A DNA stretch of 61,501 bases from UBA1723 sp045642085 (GTDB taxonomy: Bacteria; Bacteroidota; Bacteroidia; Bacteroidales; Paludibacteraceae): assembly GCA_045642085.1 (NCBI GenBank), contig JAZUIF010000047.1, forward strand, positions 1 to 61,501, written 5' to 3'. The position numbers and the translations under genes were made by a program. Positions 10,866-18,162 of the stretch are shown here, one piece after another (position 1 is the stretch's first letter; each line of letters begins with the position of its first letter). Below the pieces are notes generated by a model. The model was not told the origin of the DNA and ran no database searches. It saw nothing but the letters and a program-made list of their open reading frames with translations.

Positions 10866-10903
10866 AAAAATTCCGCTGAATTACATTTCAGCGGAATTTT
10901 TTT
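10866..10903 (+). terminator. Rho-independent terminator
   Basis: A perfect 15-bp stem (10866-10880 with 10887-10901), a 6-base loop and a run of T, 7 bases after the dockerin gene stop. It probably works in both directions because the stem is flanked by A on one side and T on the other. Confidence 0.88.
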
Positions 10904-11001
10904 GGGCTTCTGCGAAGACGAAGGCGGTATACGAAAGAAATAAGAACAGGTGCTTTAGATTTGTGATATAAGTTCAATCTTGTTGGTTTGTCAATGATAT
11001 G

Positions 11002-11940
11002 TTACACAATTGATGAAAAAGAAATAAGCATATTCTTAGGAGAAGACCAGTTAAGCGGGCGCATGGGGAAATTGTTGTAATTGCGGTTGTGGACTTTTAG
11101 TTGGTTAGCGAAATCATTGAAAGAATAAAACTTGTGAGTGGCATAAAAGTACTCGTTATCCTTTCTGTGACTGCGTTCAACCTTGCCGTTATGACGGGGA
11201 GTGAAGGGCTTGATCAGCTTGTGGACGATATGACGGTCGCGGAGCGCGCGCTCAAAGAGCGTCATATCGCCGGGCTTCGATCCGCCGAATCGCTTCGTAA
11301 ACTCAAAGCCGTTGTCTGTCTGTACACATTTTACTTCAACTCCTAAGCGCTTGAAATGTTCGATCACATGAAGAAGAAAATGCATGGACGAATATGTACT
11401 GTGTTCTTCAAATGCTTCAAGATACCGGTATCTTGAATACTCGTCTATTGCCGTGTACTGATAGAATTTCTGTCCTTTTACCGCTCCAACAAGACAAGAT
11501 TCAGGAACATATTTTACGTCTATCTGTATCCGCTCTCCCGGATACGTCATCTGCTCATAAGGTTTAGGTATATACTTCGGATTCTTAGGCTTTACTGCCA
11601 TTTCTCCGCGTCGGCGCAGTACACGGTACAGTCCCGTTATTGACCGTGTATACCCTCTTTGCATCAGCTTTACCCAGAACACTACCAGTCCGGCTTCCGG
11701 ATTACGCCTTCGCATATCACTTATCAGCTTTATCTCTGCTTCTGTGTGTTCGTTCGGGTGGTGGTGCGGTCTTCGGGATCTTTCCCGTAGTGATTCTATT
11801 GTTCCGTCATACCGCTTTTTCCAGCGATATATGTACTGGCTGTTCGTTTTGTACTTTATTGCTGCTTTTGTCACCCCGTATTTCTCCGAATATTTCAAAA
11901 GGGATTGACGAAACCTCATATCCTGTGTTACACTATCCAT
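11002..11940 (-). CDS. DDE transposase, IS481/IS3-related (rve integrase core)
   Basis: 312 residues. An N-terminal helix-turn-helix (about residues 8-45, with YIYRWKKRYDG) is followed by a basic linker and an integrase core. The acidic triad fits D141 (IQIDVKY), D209 (VQTDNG) and E255 (GKVERSH), with HNGKVERSH typical of the family. A single uninterrupted frame argues for IS481-like rather than a classical two-frame IS3 element; the exact family is not certain. AGGAGG lies 12 bases before the ATG on the minus strand, and the bases between fall inside a 15-bp inverted repeat that may limit translation. The gene looks intact. Confidence 0.85.
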   Translation of the reverse strand: MDSVTQDMRFRQSLLKYSEKYGVTKAAIKYKTNSQYIYRWKKRYDGTIESLRERSRRPHHHPNEHTEAEIKLISDMRRRNPEAGLVVFWVKLMQRGYTRSITGLYRVLRRRGEMAVKPKNPKYIPKPYEQMTYPGERIQIDVKYVPESCLVGAVKGQKFYQYTAIDEYSRYRYLEAFEEHSTYSSMHFLLHVIEHFKRLGVEVKCVQTDNGFEFTKRFGGSKPGDMTLFERALRDRHIVHKLIKPFTPRHNGKVERSHRKDNEYFYATHKFYSFNDFANQLKVHNRNYNNFPMRPLNWSSPKNMLISFSSIV

Positions 11941-12013
11941 AGCAATTCTGAGCCTCCTGTTGCTATTTTGTTGTGGTGACTTAACTGTAACACTTTTCGC
12001 TCAGAATTGCTAT
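11939..12013 (-). promoter_or_regulatory. 15-bp inverted repeat overlapping the transposase start
   Basis: ATAGCAATTCTGAGC at 11939-11953 is a perfect inverted copy of 11999-12013. In a transcript entering from outside the element, the two arms would pair and bury the bases between the AGGAGG site and the ATG. This resembles the anti-readthrough hairpins of several insertion sequences; that role is inferred. Confidence 0.6.
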
Positions 12014-12083
12014 TCTTTTTTTCTACTGTAACACATCTATTGTAATCCTACACCAACAGTTGAGTGTTAAAACGAAATAGTTA

Positions 12084-12112
12084 TTGACTTTTCCGGAAAC
12101 ACGTGATACAAT
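12084..12112 (+). promoter_or_regulatory. Promoter of the first RiPP precursor
   Basis: TTGACT (12084-12089), a 17-base spacer and TACAAT (12107-12112), about 50 bases before the first precursor ATG. The same layout and much of the spacer recur before the second precursor. Confidence 0.78.
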
Positions 12113-12161
12113 ATATTATAGAGAATTGTATGTAATCAAGTAAATATATTGGGAGTATTTT

Positions 12162-12458
12162 ATGATCAGCGAAGAAATAAAAAAAGAGATCCTTGCAAAG
12201 CTCGGCAAAGACAAGGAAGCAGTTGCCATGATGAACAAACGCGATGTTCAGGGACTGATTTCCAAGTGCAAAAGCATAGGTTTTGACGTGACTGAAGGTG
12301 ACATTACGGAATTTATCGTCGGTAGCATGGGAGAACTGAGCGATGATGAGCTGAACGCCGTTTCCGGAGGCGAGTGCATATTCAGCATGGACCGTGGCTA
12401 CGACTGTATCAGCGACACCTGTTCGGCATACGAAGATGAAAGAGTGTATCGTTCATGA
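12162..12458 (+). CDS. Nif11-type RiPP precursor peptide 1
   Basis: 98 residues with GGGAG upstream of the ATG. Residues 1-70 match a Nif11-like leader: an N-terminal helix, then the signature GFDVTEGDI, GELSDDEL and a double-glycine end AVSGG at 66-70. The core is 28 residues with three Cys (ECIF, YDCI and DTCS). Its leader differs from that of the second precursor only at residues 14 and 65, while the cores differ strongly, which is the usual RiPP pattern. Both cores share Y-x-C-[IP]-S-D-[TS]-C. The peptide should be bound by the radical SAM enzymes downstream and cut after the double glycine. What the product does is unknown. Confidence 0.85.
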   Translation: MISEEIKKEILAKLGKDKEAVAMMNKRDVQGLISKCKSIGFDVTEGDITEFIVGSMGELSDDELNAVSGGECIFSMDRGYDCISDTCSAYEDERVYRS

Positions 12459-12528
12459 TGAGCCGGACGCAGTTTCCGGAGGCTACAGATACACTTGGTG
12501 TACCGGCGACAGCGATAGCAACTTTTAA
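12457..12528 (+). pseudogene. Remnant of a third precursor: leader end plus short core
   Basis: Read from 12457 this stretch gives DEPDAVSGG followed by YRYTWCTGDSDSNF and a stop. It is the end of a Nif11 leader (compare DELDAVSGG in precursor 2) with its own 14-residue core. It has no start and lies one frame off precursor 1, whose stop it overlaps. The likely origin is a deletion inside a tandem array of precursors. A frameshift that appended it to precursor 1 is an alternative. Confidence 0.7.
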
Positions 12529-12643
12529 CTGATAAGCAACGAATATCCATTGTGAGCGGTGTGTTTCTGCTTGGATTTGTTTTGTTGAAGAAAATGGGGC
12601 ATACTTTTTACAATACAGAGCACCGAGCTTAACAAAACAGTGC

Positions 12644-12672
12644 TTGACTTTTTCGAAAACTTGTAATATAAT
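12644..12672 (+). promoter_or_regulatory. Promoter of the second RiPP precursor
   Basis: TTGACT (12644-12649), 17 bases, TATAAT (12667-12672), near consensus and stronger than the promoter of precursor 1. The flanking bases resemble that promoter, in line with a duplication that carried the promoter along. Confidence 0.82.
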
Positions 12673-12721
12673 TTTTATGGGAAATTATAAATAACAAAAC
12701 AAATAAAACAGGAGGTTTTTT

Positions 12722-12982
12722 ATGATCAGCGAAGAAATAAAAAAAGAGATTCTTGCAAAGATAGGCAAAGATAAGGAAGCAGTCGCCATGATGAACAAAC
12801 GCGATGTTCAGGGACTGATTTCCAAGTGCAAAAGCATAGGCTTTGACGTGACTGAAGGTGACATTACGGAATTTATCGTCGGCAGCATGGGAGAGCTGAG
12901 CGATGATGAGCTGGACGCCGTTTCCGGCGGAAACTGCATTTACGGTTGCCCCAGCGACAGCTGTGACCACAATCACCAGTAA
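12722..12982 (+). CDS. Nif11-type RiPP precursor peptide 2
   Basis: 86 residues with a strong AGGAGG site 7 bases before the ATG. The 70-residue leader matches precursor 1 except I14 and D65 and ends in AVSGG. The 16-residue core, NCIYGCPSDSCDHNHQ, has three Cys, a Y-G pair and a His/Asn tail. The Cys..Ser-Asp..Cys pattern is shared with precursor 1 and would suit radical SAM thioether cross-links. The I-Y-G triplet also recalls the X-Y-G site cut by splicease-type radical SAM enzymes on other Nif11 leaders. Both ideas are inference from the sequence pattern. Confidence 0.87.
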   Translation: MISEEIKKEILAKIGKDKEAVAMMNKRDVQGLISKCKSIGFDVTEGDITEFIVGSMGELSDDELDAVSGGNCIYGCPSDSCDHNHQ

Positions 12983-12995
12983 AAGAAACGAATGT

Positions 12996-13046
12996 CCGCT
13001 GTGAACGGTGTGTTTCCGCTTTTGAGTGCCACCGTTATCGCAGCGG
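12996..13046 (+). terminator. Hairpin between precursor and maturase genes (attenuator-like)
   Basis: CCGCTG..ACGGTG (12996-13010) pairs with CACCGT...CAGCGG (13030-13046) with a small internal bulge, followed by ATGTTTTG. It lies between precursor 2 and the first radical SAM gene. It could stop most transcripts after the precursor or stabilise its 3' end, giving more precursor than enzyme; that use is inferred. Confidence 0.55.
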
Positions 13047-13106
13047 ATGTTTTGTTGAGAGCAAAAACGAAAGATAAATCTTTCTACCGAAAGGAATATC
13101 AAAATC

Positions 13107-14513
13107 ATGAAATATCGTCTGAACGATTCCTATTGTTTGGAAGGATGGAGAGGGCTTCCCACGGGACTGCGTGACACGGATACGGGTGAAACTGTTTTTC
13201 TTCCTCAGGCGGAATATCGGCTTCTTTTGCATATGAACGGTGTCGAGGAAATCTCGGAGGAAGCGCTGGACGATCGTGAAAAGGAAATCCTTGAACAACT
13301 GCTCAGTCGGAATATCATCCGCACTTGTACACAGGACGAACCATTGACACCCGAGCAGAAATACCGTTATTTCGACCGTACATATATTGCGTTTGTGCAC
13401 TGGGCGATCACCGGAAAATGCAATTATCGGTGCAAGCACTGCTATATGTACGCACCGACGGCAAAATTTCCTGAGCCGTCGATGGAGGAGTGCCGCGCAA
13501 TCATCGAAAGTATGCAGGACGCCGGAGTCCGATCCGTTGGTCTGACCGGCGGAGAGCCGCTTGTACGTAGTGATTTTTTGGAGCTTGTCGATGAGCTTGT
13601 TTCCCATGGTATCCAGGTCCATTCGATCTATACGAACGGCGCACTGGTGACGGATGATCTTCTTGATTCGCTCGAAAAACGTGGGCAGAAGCCGGTTTTT
13701 CATATCAGCTATGACGGGGATGAGTACCACGATTGGCTTCGAGGCATCCCCGGGGCAAGAGAAAACGCCATCCGTGCTATCACATGTTGCCGCGCACATG
13801 GTAATGAGGTATTCGCAGCCATGTGCGTTCACCGGAAGAACCGGAATGAAATTTTTGAGACTGTCCGGCATCTTTCGTCTCTCGGTGTTTCCCGTGTCCG
13901 CATCAAATTTATGTTGCCGAACGGCATGTGGGCGGACGAACATGCGGCGGACTCTCTGTCGATCAGCGAGGCTACCGAAACGTTGATCGGGTTTATCGAC
14001 GAATTTTTCCGTGCGGGAATGCCTGCCAGTGTAATCGTTGACAAAATGTTCCATTATGTACGGAAACAGAAGATTTGCATGATCCCTTATGCGATCAAAT
14101 GTAATCCAAACGGGTTTTTGTGTCGGAAAACCGCTGTCACTCCCTACATTGGACCAACCGGCGTTGTTCTTCCATGCATGACGCTCGGCGGTTGCGATTT
14201 TCAGGATCGCTTCCCGAATATTATGAAAACGCCGCTGAAAGAGATTATGGATCATTCATACTACCGCGATGTGACGCACATGAAGAAATCGGAATTTTTT
14301 GCAATGCATGAAGAGTGCCATACTTGCGCCGAACGGGACATCTGCACAAGCGGATGCCGGGCGTGCACAACAGAGGATTATCTCGATCTGGACTTGTGGA
14401 ACTGTGCTTTTCTGCGTGGCGGACACTGGCGCAGAGTAGACGAAGCCATCCGTCAGACGCTGGAAAAATATCATCTGGAAAATGAGGTCAGATATCTATG
14501 TACTACAAAGTAA
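13107..14513 (+). CDS. Radical SAM/SPASM RiPP maturase 1
   Basis: 468 residues, with AAAGGAA upstream. Residues 1-90 form a small domain that may be a PqqD-like leader-binding element (RRE). The radical SAM core starts at WAITGKC with the [4Fe-4S] Cys at 105, 109 and 112 (CxxxCxxC) and has the SAM-binding LTGGEPL. The C-terminal part holds a SPASM/twitch Cys cluster: LPCM, GGC, CHTC, CTSGC, CRAC and a late LWNC. It should modify the Nif11 precursors encoded just upstream. It is a clear paralogue of the next gene, which has its core Cys at the same residue numbers. The chemistry cannot be told from sequence alone. Confidence 0.88.
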   Translation: MKYRLNDSYCLEGWRGLPTGLRDTDTGETVFLPQAEYRLLLHMNGVEEISEEALDDREKEILEQLLSRNIIRTCTQDEPLTPEQKYRYFDRTYIAFVHWAITGKCNYRCKHCYMYAPTAKFPEPSMEECRAIIESMQDAGVRSVGLTGGEPLVRSDFLELVDELVSHGIQVHSIYTNGALVTDDLLDSLEKRGQKPVFHISYDGDEYHDWLRGIPGARENAIRAITCCRAHGNEVFAAMCVHRKNRNEIFETVRHLSSLGVSRVRIKFMLPNGMWADEHAADSLSISEATETLIGFIDEFFRAGMPASVIVDKMFHYVRKQKICMIPYAIKCNPNGFLCRKTAVTPYIGPTGVVLPCMTLGGCDFQDRFPNIMKTPLKEIMDHSYYRDVTHMKKSEFFAMHEECHTCAERDICTSGCRACTTEDYLDLDLWNCAFLRGGHWRRVDEAIRQTLEKYHLENEVRYLCTTK

Positions 14514-15883
14514 AGAGCGGGTACCGTTTGGTCGGGTGGCGCAATCTTCCGACAGGCGTTCTTGATCTCAATAAAAATGCGACTTCTTTTCTTTCCCGTG
14601 ATGAATACGGTCTTCTTCTTCACATGAACGGACAGGAGGAGATCAATCCTGCCACGCTGACGGAAAAGCAGCGGGAAAGCCTCCGGAAGTTTTTTGAACA
14701 TGGTTTGATTGAGTCGGGAGATCTGCCATTTCCGGAAACGGAAAAGCCGTTTTACCGATTCTATGATAATGTCTTCGTCGAATCGTTCCATTGGAGTATC
14801 ACCGGAAAATGTAATTATAACTGCCGACATTGTCTTGTATCCTCACCGAAAAACCGTGAGGACGATTTCACGACACAGCAGTGCCTCGATATTATTCGGC
14901 AGATCGCGGACTGCGGTGCCCGTAAGGTGTCTCTGACCGGTGGTGAGCCTCTCGTGCGAAAGGATTTCCCGCTTCTTGTACAGGCATGTACGGATGCGAA
15001 CATTGAGATCACCGGTATTCTTACGAACGGGGCGCTTCTGACGCCCGAACTGCTTAGTCAGATCATCGGCATGGGACAGCATCCGGAGATCCAGATCAGC
15101 TATGACGGCGTCGGCTGGCACGACTGGGTCAGAGGACGTGACGGTGCTCAGGAGATTGCTGAACGGGCATTTCAGGCGGCGCATGAGGCAGGTCTCAAAA
15201 CGTACGCCGCAATGTGTCTGTTCCGGAATAATATCCCGGCTGTCAGAGAAACGGTCAGACGTCTTGTCTCGTTATCCGTCGATAGGATCAAAATATCCCC
15301 AATGCTGGCAATGGGACTTTGGGATGAGCGGTATGCCGACCGTACGCTCTCTCAGGATGAATTTTTACAGGTTGTGCTGGATTATATCCCGCAGTTCTTT
15401 GATGACGGAAAACCGTGCAATTTCAGTATGGGCGGCTGCATGATCTATCAAAAGGAAAAAGATATTTTTACGACGTCCCGCGCCAAAGCTCCTGATACTC
15501 CCTGTCCGCTCTATCCGTGCAGTGGGATCGTTATTAATCCGTATATCAGCGCAAAGGGAATGATTCTTCCTTGCATGGAATTTGCCGGAAGACCCGAATA
15601 TGAACATTTCCCGAATCTGAAAGAGACTGCACTTGCCGATATTCTCCGCGATTCCGTTTGGCTCACGACCACGCGAACAAAACTGAAGGATATTTTTGAG
15701 CATAACGCGGAGTGCAGGGAATGTCCGGAACGCGGAAAGCACTGCGGACAGAGTTGCCGTTCCTGTACGGAAGGAGATTATAGCGGAATTAACCGCGATT
15801 TCTGCGACTTTGTGAAAAAAGGCGGATATCTGCGGGTGCAGGAAGCCGTTGAAAAGGCCGGCGGCAGATTTATTCTCACTTGA
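14498..15883 (+). CDS. Radical SAM/SPASM RiPP maturase 2
   Basis: 461 residues, overlapping the previous gene by 16 bases, so translation is probably coupled. It has the same plan as maturase 1: an N-terminal ~90-residue domain (GYRLVGWRNLPTG mirrors SYCLEGWRGLPTG), core Cys at 105, 109 and 112 (ITGKCNYNC.HC), LTGGEPL, and a C-terminal SPASM Cys set (ILPCM, CRECPERGKHC, SCRSC, FCDF). The pair probably arose by tandem duplication. The two may act on different cores or at different positions of one core; nothing in the sequence decides this. Confidence 0.88.
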   Translation: MYYKVKSGYRLVGWRNLPTGVLDLNKNATSFLSRDEYGLLLHMNGQEEINPATLTEKQRESLRKFFEHGLIESGDLPFPETEKPFYRFYDNVFVESFHWSITGKCNYNCRHCLVSSPKNREDDFTTQQCLDIIRQIADCGARKVSLTGGEPLVRKDFPLLVQACTDANIEITGILTNGALLTPELLSQIIGMGQHPEIQISYDGVGWHDWVRGRDGAQEIAERAFQAAHEAGLKTYAAMCLFRNNIPAVRETVRRLVSLSVDRIKISPMLAMGLWDERYADRTLSQDEFLQVVLDYIPQFFDDGKPCNFSMGGCMIYQKEKDIFTTSRAKAPDTPCPLYPCSGIVINPYISAKGMILPCMEFAGRPEYEHFPNLKETALADILRDSVWLTTTRTKLKDIFEHNAECRECPERGKHCGQSCRSCTEGDYSGINRDFCDFVKKGGYLRVQEAVEKAGGRFILT

Positions 15884-15908
15884 ATCTGAAATTAAAGAAG
15901 AAAAACAA

Positions 15909-17291
15909 ATGAAATACATACTATCGGAACACATTGCCCTCCGTTCGTGGTGGCTCGTGCCATATGCATACTACATAAAGGGCGTCCGCAACGCACGGGG
16001 ATTGAAAAAAGACGAATATGAACTGCTCCGCCGCTGTGACGGTCAGCAGGAGATCGAAGACTCCGCGCTTTTGCAGAGTCTTATTTCCCACGACTTCTGC
16101 CGTCCGGCAAAAGAGGGCGACACGCTCACACCGTGGCAAAGGGAAAAAATATGCCACAACCGCTATTTTCCGGCGATGAACTGGATGATCACCGGCAGAT
16201 GCAACTATAACTGTCTGCACTGCTTCAACGCCGCCGACAATAACCGACTGCAAAGTGAATTCACGCTCGAAGAAGCGGAAAAACTCATCGAAGAAGCGGA
16301 AGAATGCGGAATCAATGCTTTCACGATCACCGGCGGCGAGCCGATGCTGCATCCGCATTTTATGGATATCATCCGCGGCATATACGCGCACGGAATGTAT
16401 GTTGAGGAGCTGAACACCAACGGATTTTTCATCACACAGAAAATCCTTGATGAAATGAAAAAAATAGGTTGCCGTCCGCTGATGAAAATATCCTTTGACG
16501 GCATCGGTCATCACGATTGGCTCCGCAACCGTGAGGGAGCAGAAGAAGACACGCTGCGCGCAATCCGCATGTGCGTCGAAAACGGCTTTCGCGTCAAGGC
16601 GCAGACCAATGTTCACAGACTGAATGTCGGTTCCATGCTCCCGACTGCAAAACTGCTCGACAGCATGGGTGTCAGCGAAATGCGGATCATCCGCACCTCA
16701 GAAAGTCCCCGTTGGTATAAGAATGCAGGGAATGCCTGCCTTGATATTGATGAATATTTTGACCGTATGATCGAATTATTTCGGGAGTATATCAAAACAG
16801 ACTGCAAAATGAAAATCAATGTATGGCAGTTTGTGTCTTTGATGCCGAAAAGAAAAACCTACTGCCCGACAGTGATCGAATGCGGTAAGAACGAATACCG
16901 TGATTCGATTCCGGGCTGCAGAGGAACCAGAGGGATGCCGGCAGTCGGTGCAAACGGCAATTTGTATCCGTGTTTTCAGATCTCCGGATATTTTGAACAG
17001 CACGGCTGGTTTCTCGGCAACGTCAAGAATGACGGGCTTCAAAAGCATCTTCAGTCGGGCGATTATCTTGACCATGTCTGCGTGACTGTAAAAGATATAA
17101 AAGAGCACAGTAAGAAATGTGCAGACTGTAAATGGTTTGTCTATTGTTGCGGCGGATGCCGTGCGGCAGGAATACTTTTGTCAAACGATAAGCTCGGACC
17201 TGATTTGTCACGTTGCCTGTTCTTTGAGGGCGGCTATTTGGAAAAGTTGAAGGAGACGTTGCCGGGTTTCAGAAATCTGACTCCGATTTAA
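15909..17291 (+). CDS. Radical SAM/SPASM RiPP maturase 3
   Basis: 460 residues. I prefer ATG 15909 because MKYILSEHIALRSWW then aligns with the starts of the other two enzymes; an upstream TTG at 15849 would overlap maturase 2. The core Cys are at 98, 102 and 105 (MITGRCNYNCLHC), followed by ITGGEPML. The C-terminus has SPASM Cys (CRGTRGMPAVG...YPCF, CADCKWFVYCCGGC, RCLFF). It is more distant from maturases 1 and 2 than they are from each other, so it likely does a separate step. It ends the RiPP gene run; a 95-base gap follows. Confidence 0.87.
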   Translation: MKYILSEHIALRSWWLVPYAYYIKGVRNARGLKKDEYELLRRCDGQQEIEDSALLQSLISHDFCRPAKEGDTLTPWQREKICHNRYFPAMNWMITGRCNYNCLHCFNAADNNRLQSEFTLEEAEKLIEEAEECGINAFTITGGEPMLHPHFMDIIRGIYAHGMYVEELNTNGFFITQKILDEMKKIGCRPLMKISFDGIGHHDWLRNREGAEEDTLRAIRMCVENGFRVKAQTNVHRLNVGSMLPTAKLLDSMGVSEMRIIRTSESPRWYKNAGNACLDIDEYFDRMIELFREYIKTDCKMKINVWQFVSLMPKRKTYCPTVIECGKNEYRDSIPGCRGTRGMPAVGANGNLYPCFQISGYFEQHGWFLGNVKNDGLQKHLQSGDYLDHVCVTVKDIKEHSKKCADCKWFVYCCGGCRAAGILLSNDKLGPDLSRCLFFEGGYLEKLKETLPGFRNLTPI

Positions 17292-17386
17292 AAGAGCAAA
17301 ATAAACTATAGAGTTGTGTGTATGAAATTTCAATCAGCAAATGATGAAATATTTTTAATATTTATACGTATACGAGGAATAAAGCT

Positions 17387-17683
17387 ATGACGATTCAGAA
17401 AACAATCAACGATACCACTTTGGAAATGCACATTGCGGGGCGCATTGATACCACGACTGCTCCGCAGATGGAAACGGAACTGAAGGAAAGTCTGCCCGGC
17501 ATTACAGAATTGAAGATTGATTTTGCAGAAGTCGAATACATCTCGTCTGCCGGACTTCGCGTGCTTCTTGCGGCGCAAAAGAGAATGAATGCACAGGGGA
17601 AAATGTCAGTTTTGAACGTCTCGGAGGATGTGATGGATGTCTTCGATATTACCGGATTCGCCGAGATTCTGACGATTATTTGA
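17387..17683 (+). CDS. STAS-domain anti-anti-sigma factor-like protein
   Basis: 98 residues with GAGGAA upstream. The whole protein is one STAS domain, as in SpoIIAA and RsbV: D.TTAPQ.E.EL, LKIDFAEVEYISSAGLRVLL, then a C-terminal DVFDITGF helix. The Ser pair in YISSAGLR is where kinases of the RsbW type phosphorylate such proteins. The next gene encodes an RsbW-like ATPase 6 bases away, and a SpoIIE-type phosphatase follows, so this is probably the switch protein of a partner-switching module. No sigma factor gene is visible nearby, so the final target is unknown. Confidence 0.88.
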   Translation: MTIQKTINDTTLEMHIAGRIDTTTAPQMETELKESLPGITELKIDFAEVEYISSAGLRVLLAAQKRMNAQGKMSVLNVSEDVMDVFDITGFAEILTII

Positions 17684-17689
17684 AGTACT

Positions 17690-18097
17690 ATGAAAAACAT
17701 GAAAGAATTAAAGATTACCCCTTCTCCCGACAAGTTGGGTGAGGCGACTGAATTTTTTGAGAACTTTTTGACCGAAGCAGACGCGCCGATGAAGGCGATC
17801 ATGCAGGTAAATGTGGCTGTGGACGAGGTGCTCTCCAATATCATCCGTTACAGCGGTGCCACATCCGTGACACTTGGGTGTTCGCTTGATGATAACAGAG
17901 CGGTTCTTTCCTTTTCCGACGACGGACGCTTTTACGATCCGACGGCGCAAACCGATCCGGATACCACACTGTCGGCAGAGGAACGCGAAATCGGCGGACT
18001 CGGTATCTTTATGGTCAAAAAGATGATGGACAGTGTCACTTATGAGCGCAGGGACGGTCTGAACGTTCTGACGCTCGTCAAACAATTGAGCCGTTGA
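17690..18097 (+). CDS. RsbW-like serine kinase / anti-sigma ATPase
   Basis: 135 residues, six bases after the STAS gene. It is a GHKL ATPase domain with an N box VDEVLSNIIRYSG (about residues 44-57), a G1 box FSDDGRFYDP and a G2 box GGLGIFMVKKMMD. Size and motifs fit RsbW/SpoIIAB-like kinases that phosphorylate STAS proteins. Two Met codons (17690 and 17699) can serve as start. A second, more diverged domain of this kind is fused to the MATE transporter two genes downstream. Confidence 0.87.
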   Translation: MKNMKELKITPSPDKLGEATEFFENFLTEADAPMKAIMQVNVAVDEVLSNIIRYSGATSVTLGCSLDDNRAVLSFSDDGRFYDPTAQTDPDTTLSAEEREIGGLGIFMVKKMMDSVTYERRDGLNVLTLVKQLSR

Positions 18098-18162
18098 ATC
18101 ATTGAACTACAGGCTCTTTTATCTTATTTGTTTCAATAATACAGCAAAAGGAGAAATATTCT

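Larger units (their letters stand above)
10981..12058 (-). mobile_element. Insertion sequence with a single DDE transposase
   Basis: A one-gene element on the minus strand. The proposed ends are imperfect inverted repeats starting TGTTGG (10981) and ending CCAACA (12058). On the reading strand both ends continue into a GTTACA-containing segment (ATGTTACA at the left, GTGTTACA at the right). I see no convincing target duplication, so the exact ends are tentative. It sits between the dockerin gene and the first RiPP precursor promoter, 26 bases before the -35 box. Confidence 0.6.

Noticed and set aside
10981..12058. Target-site duplication at the insertion sequence ends
   Set aside because: Bases next to the proposed ends do not match convincingly.
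13035..14255. A 406-codon minus-strand frame opposite radical SAM gene 1
   Set aside because: The plus strand shows full radical SAM motifs; the long minus frame follows from codon bias.
17322..17390. A 22-codon frame just before the STAS gene, overlapping its start
   Set aside because: No ribosome site and no recognisable feature; the overlap is probably chance.
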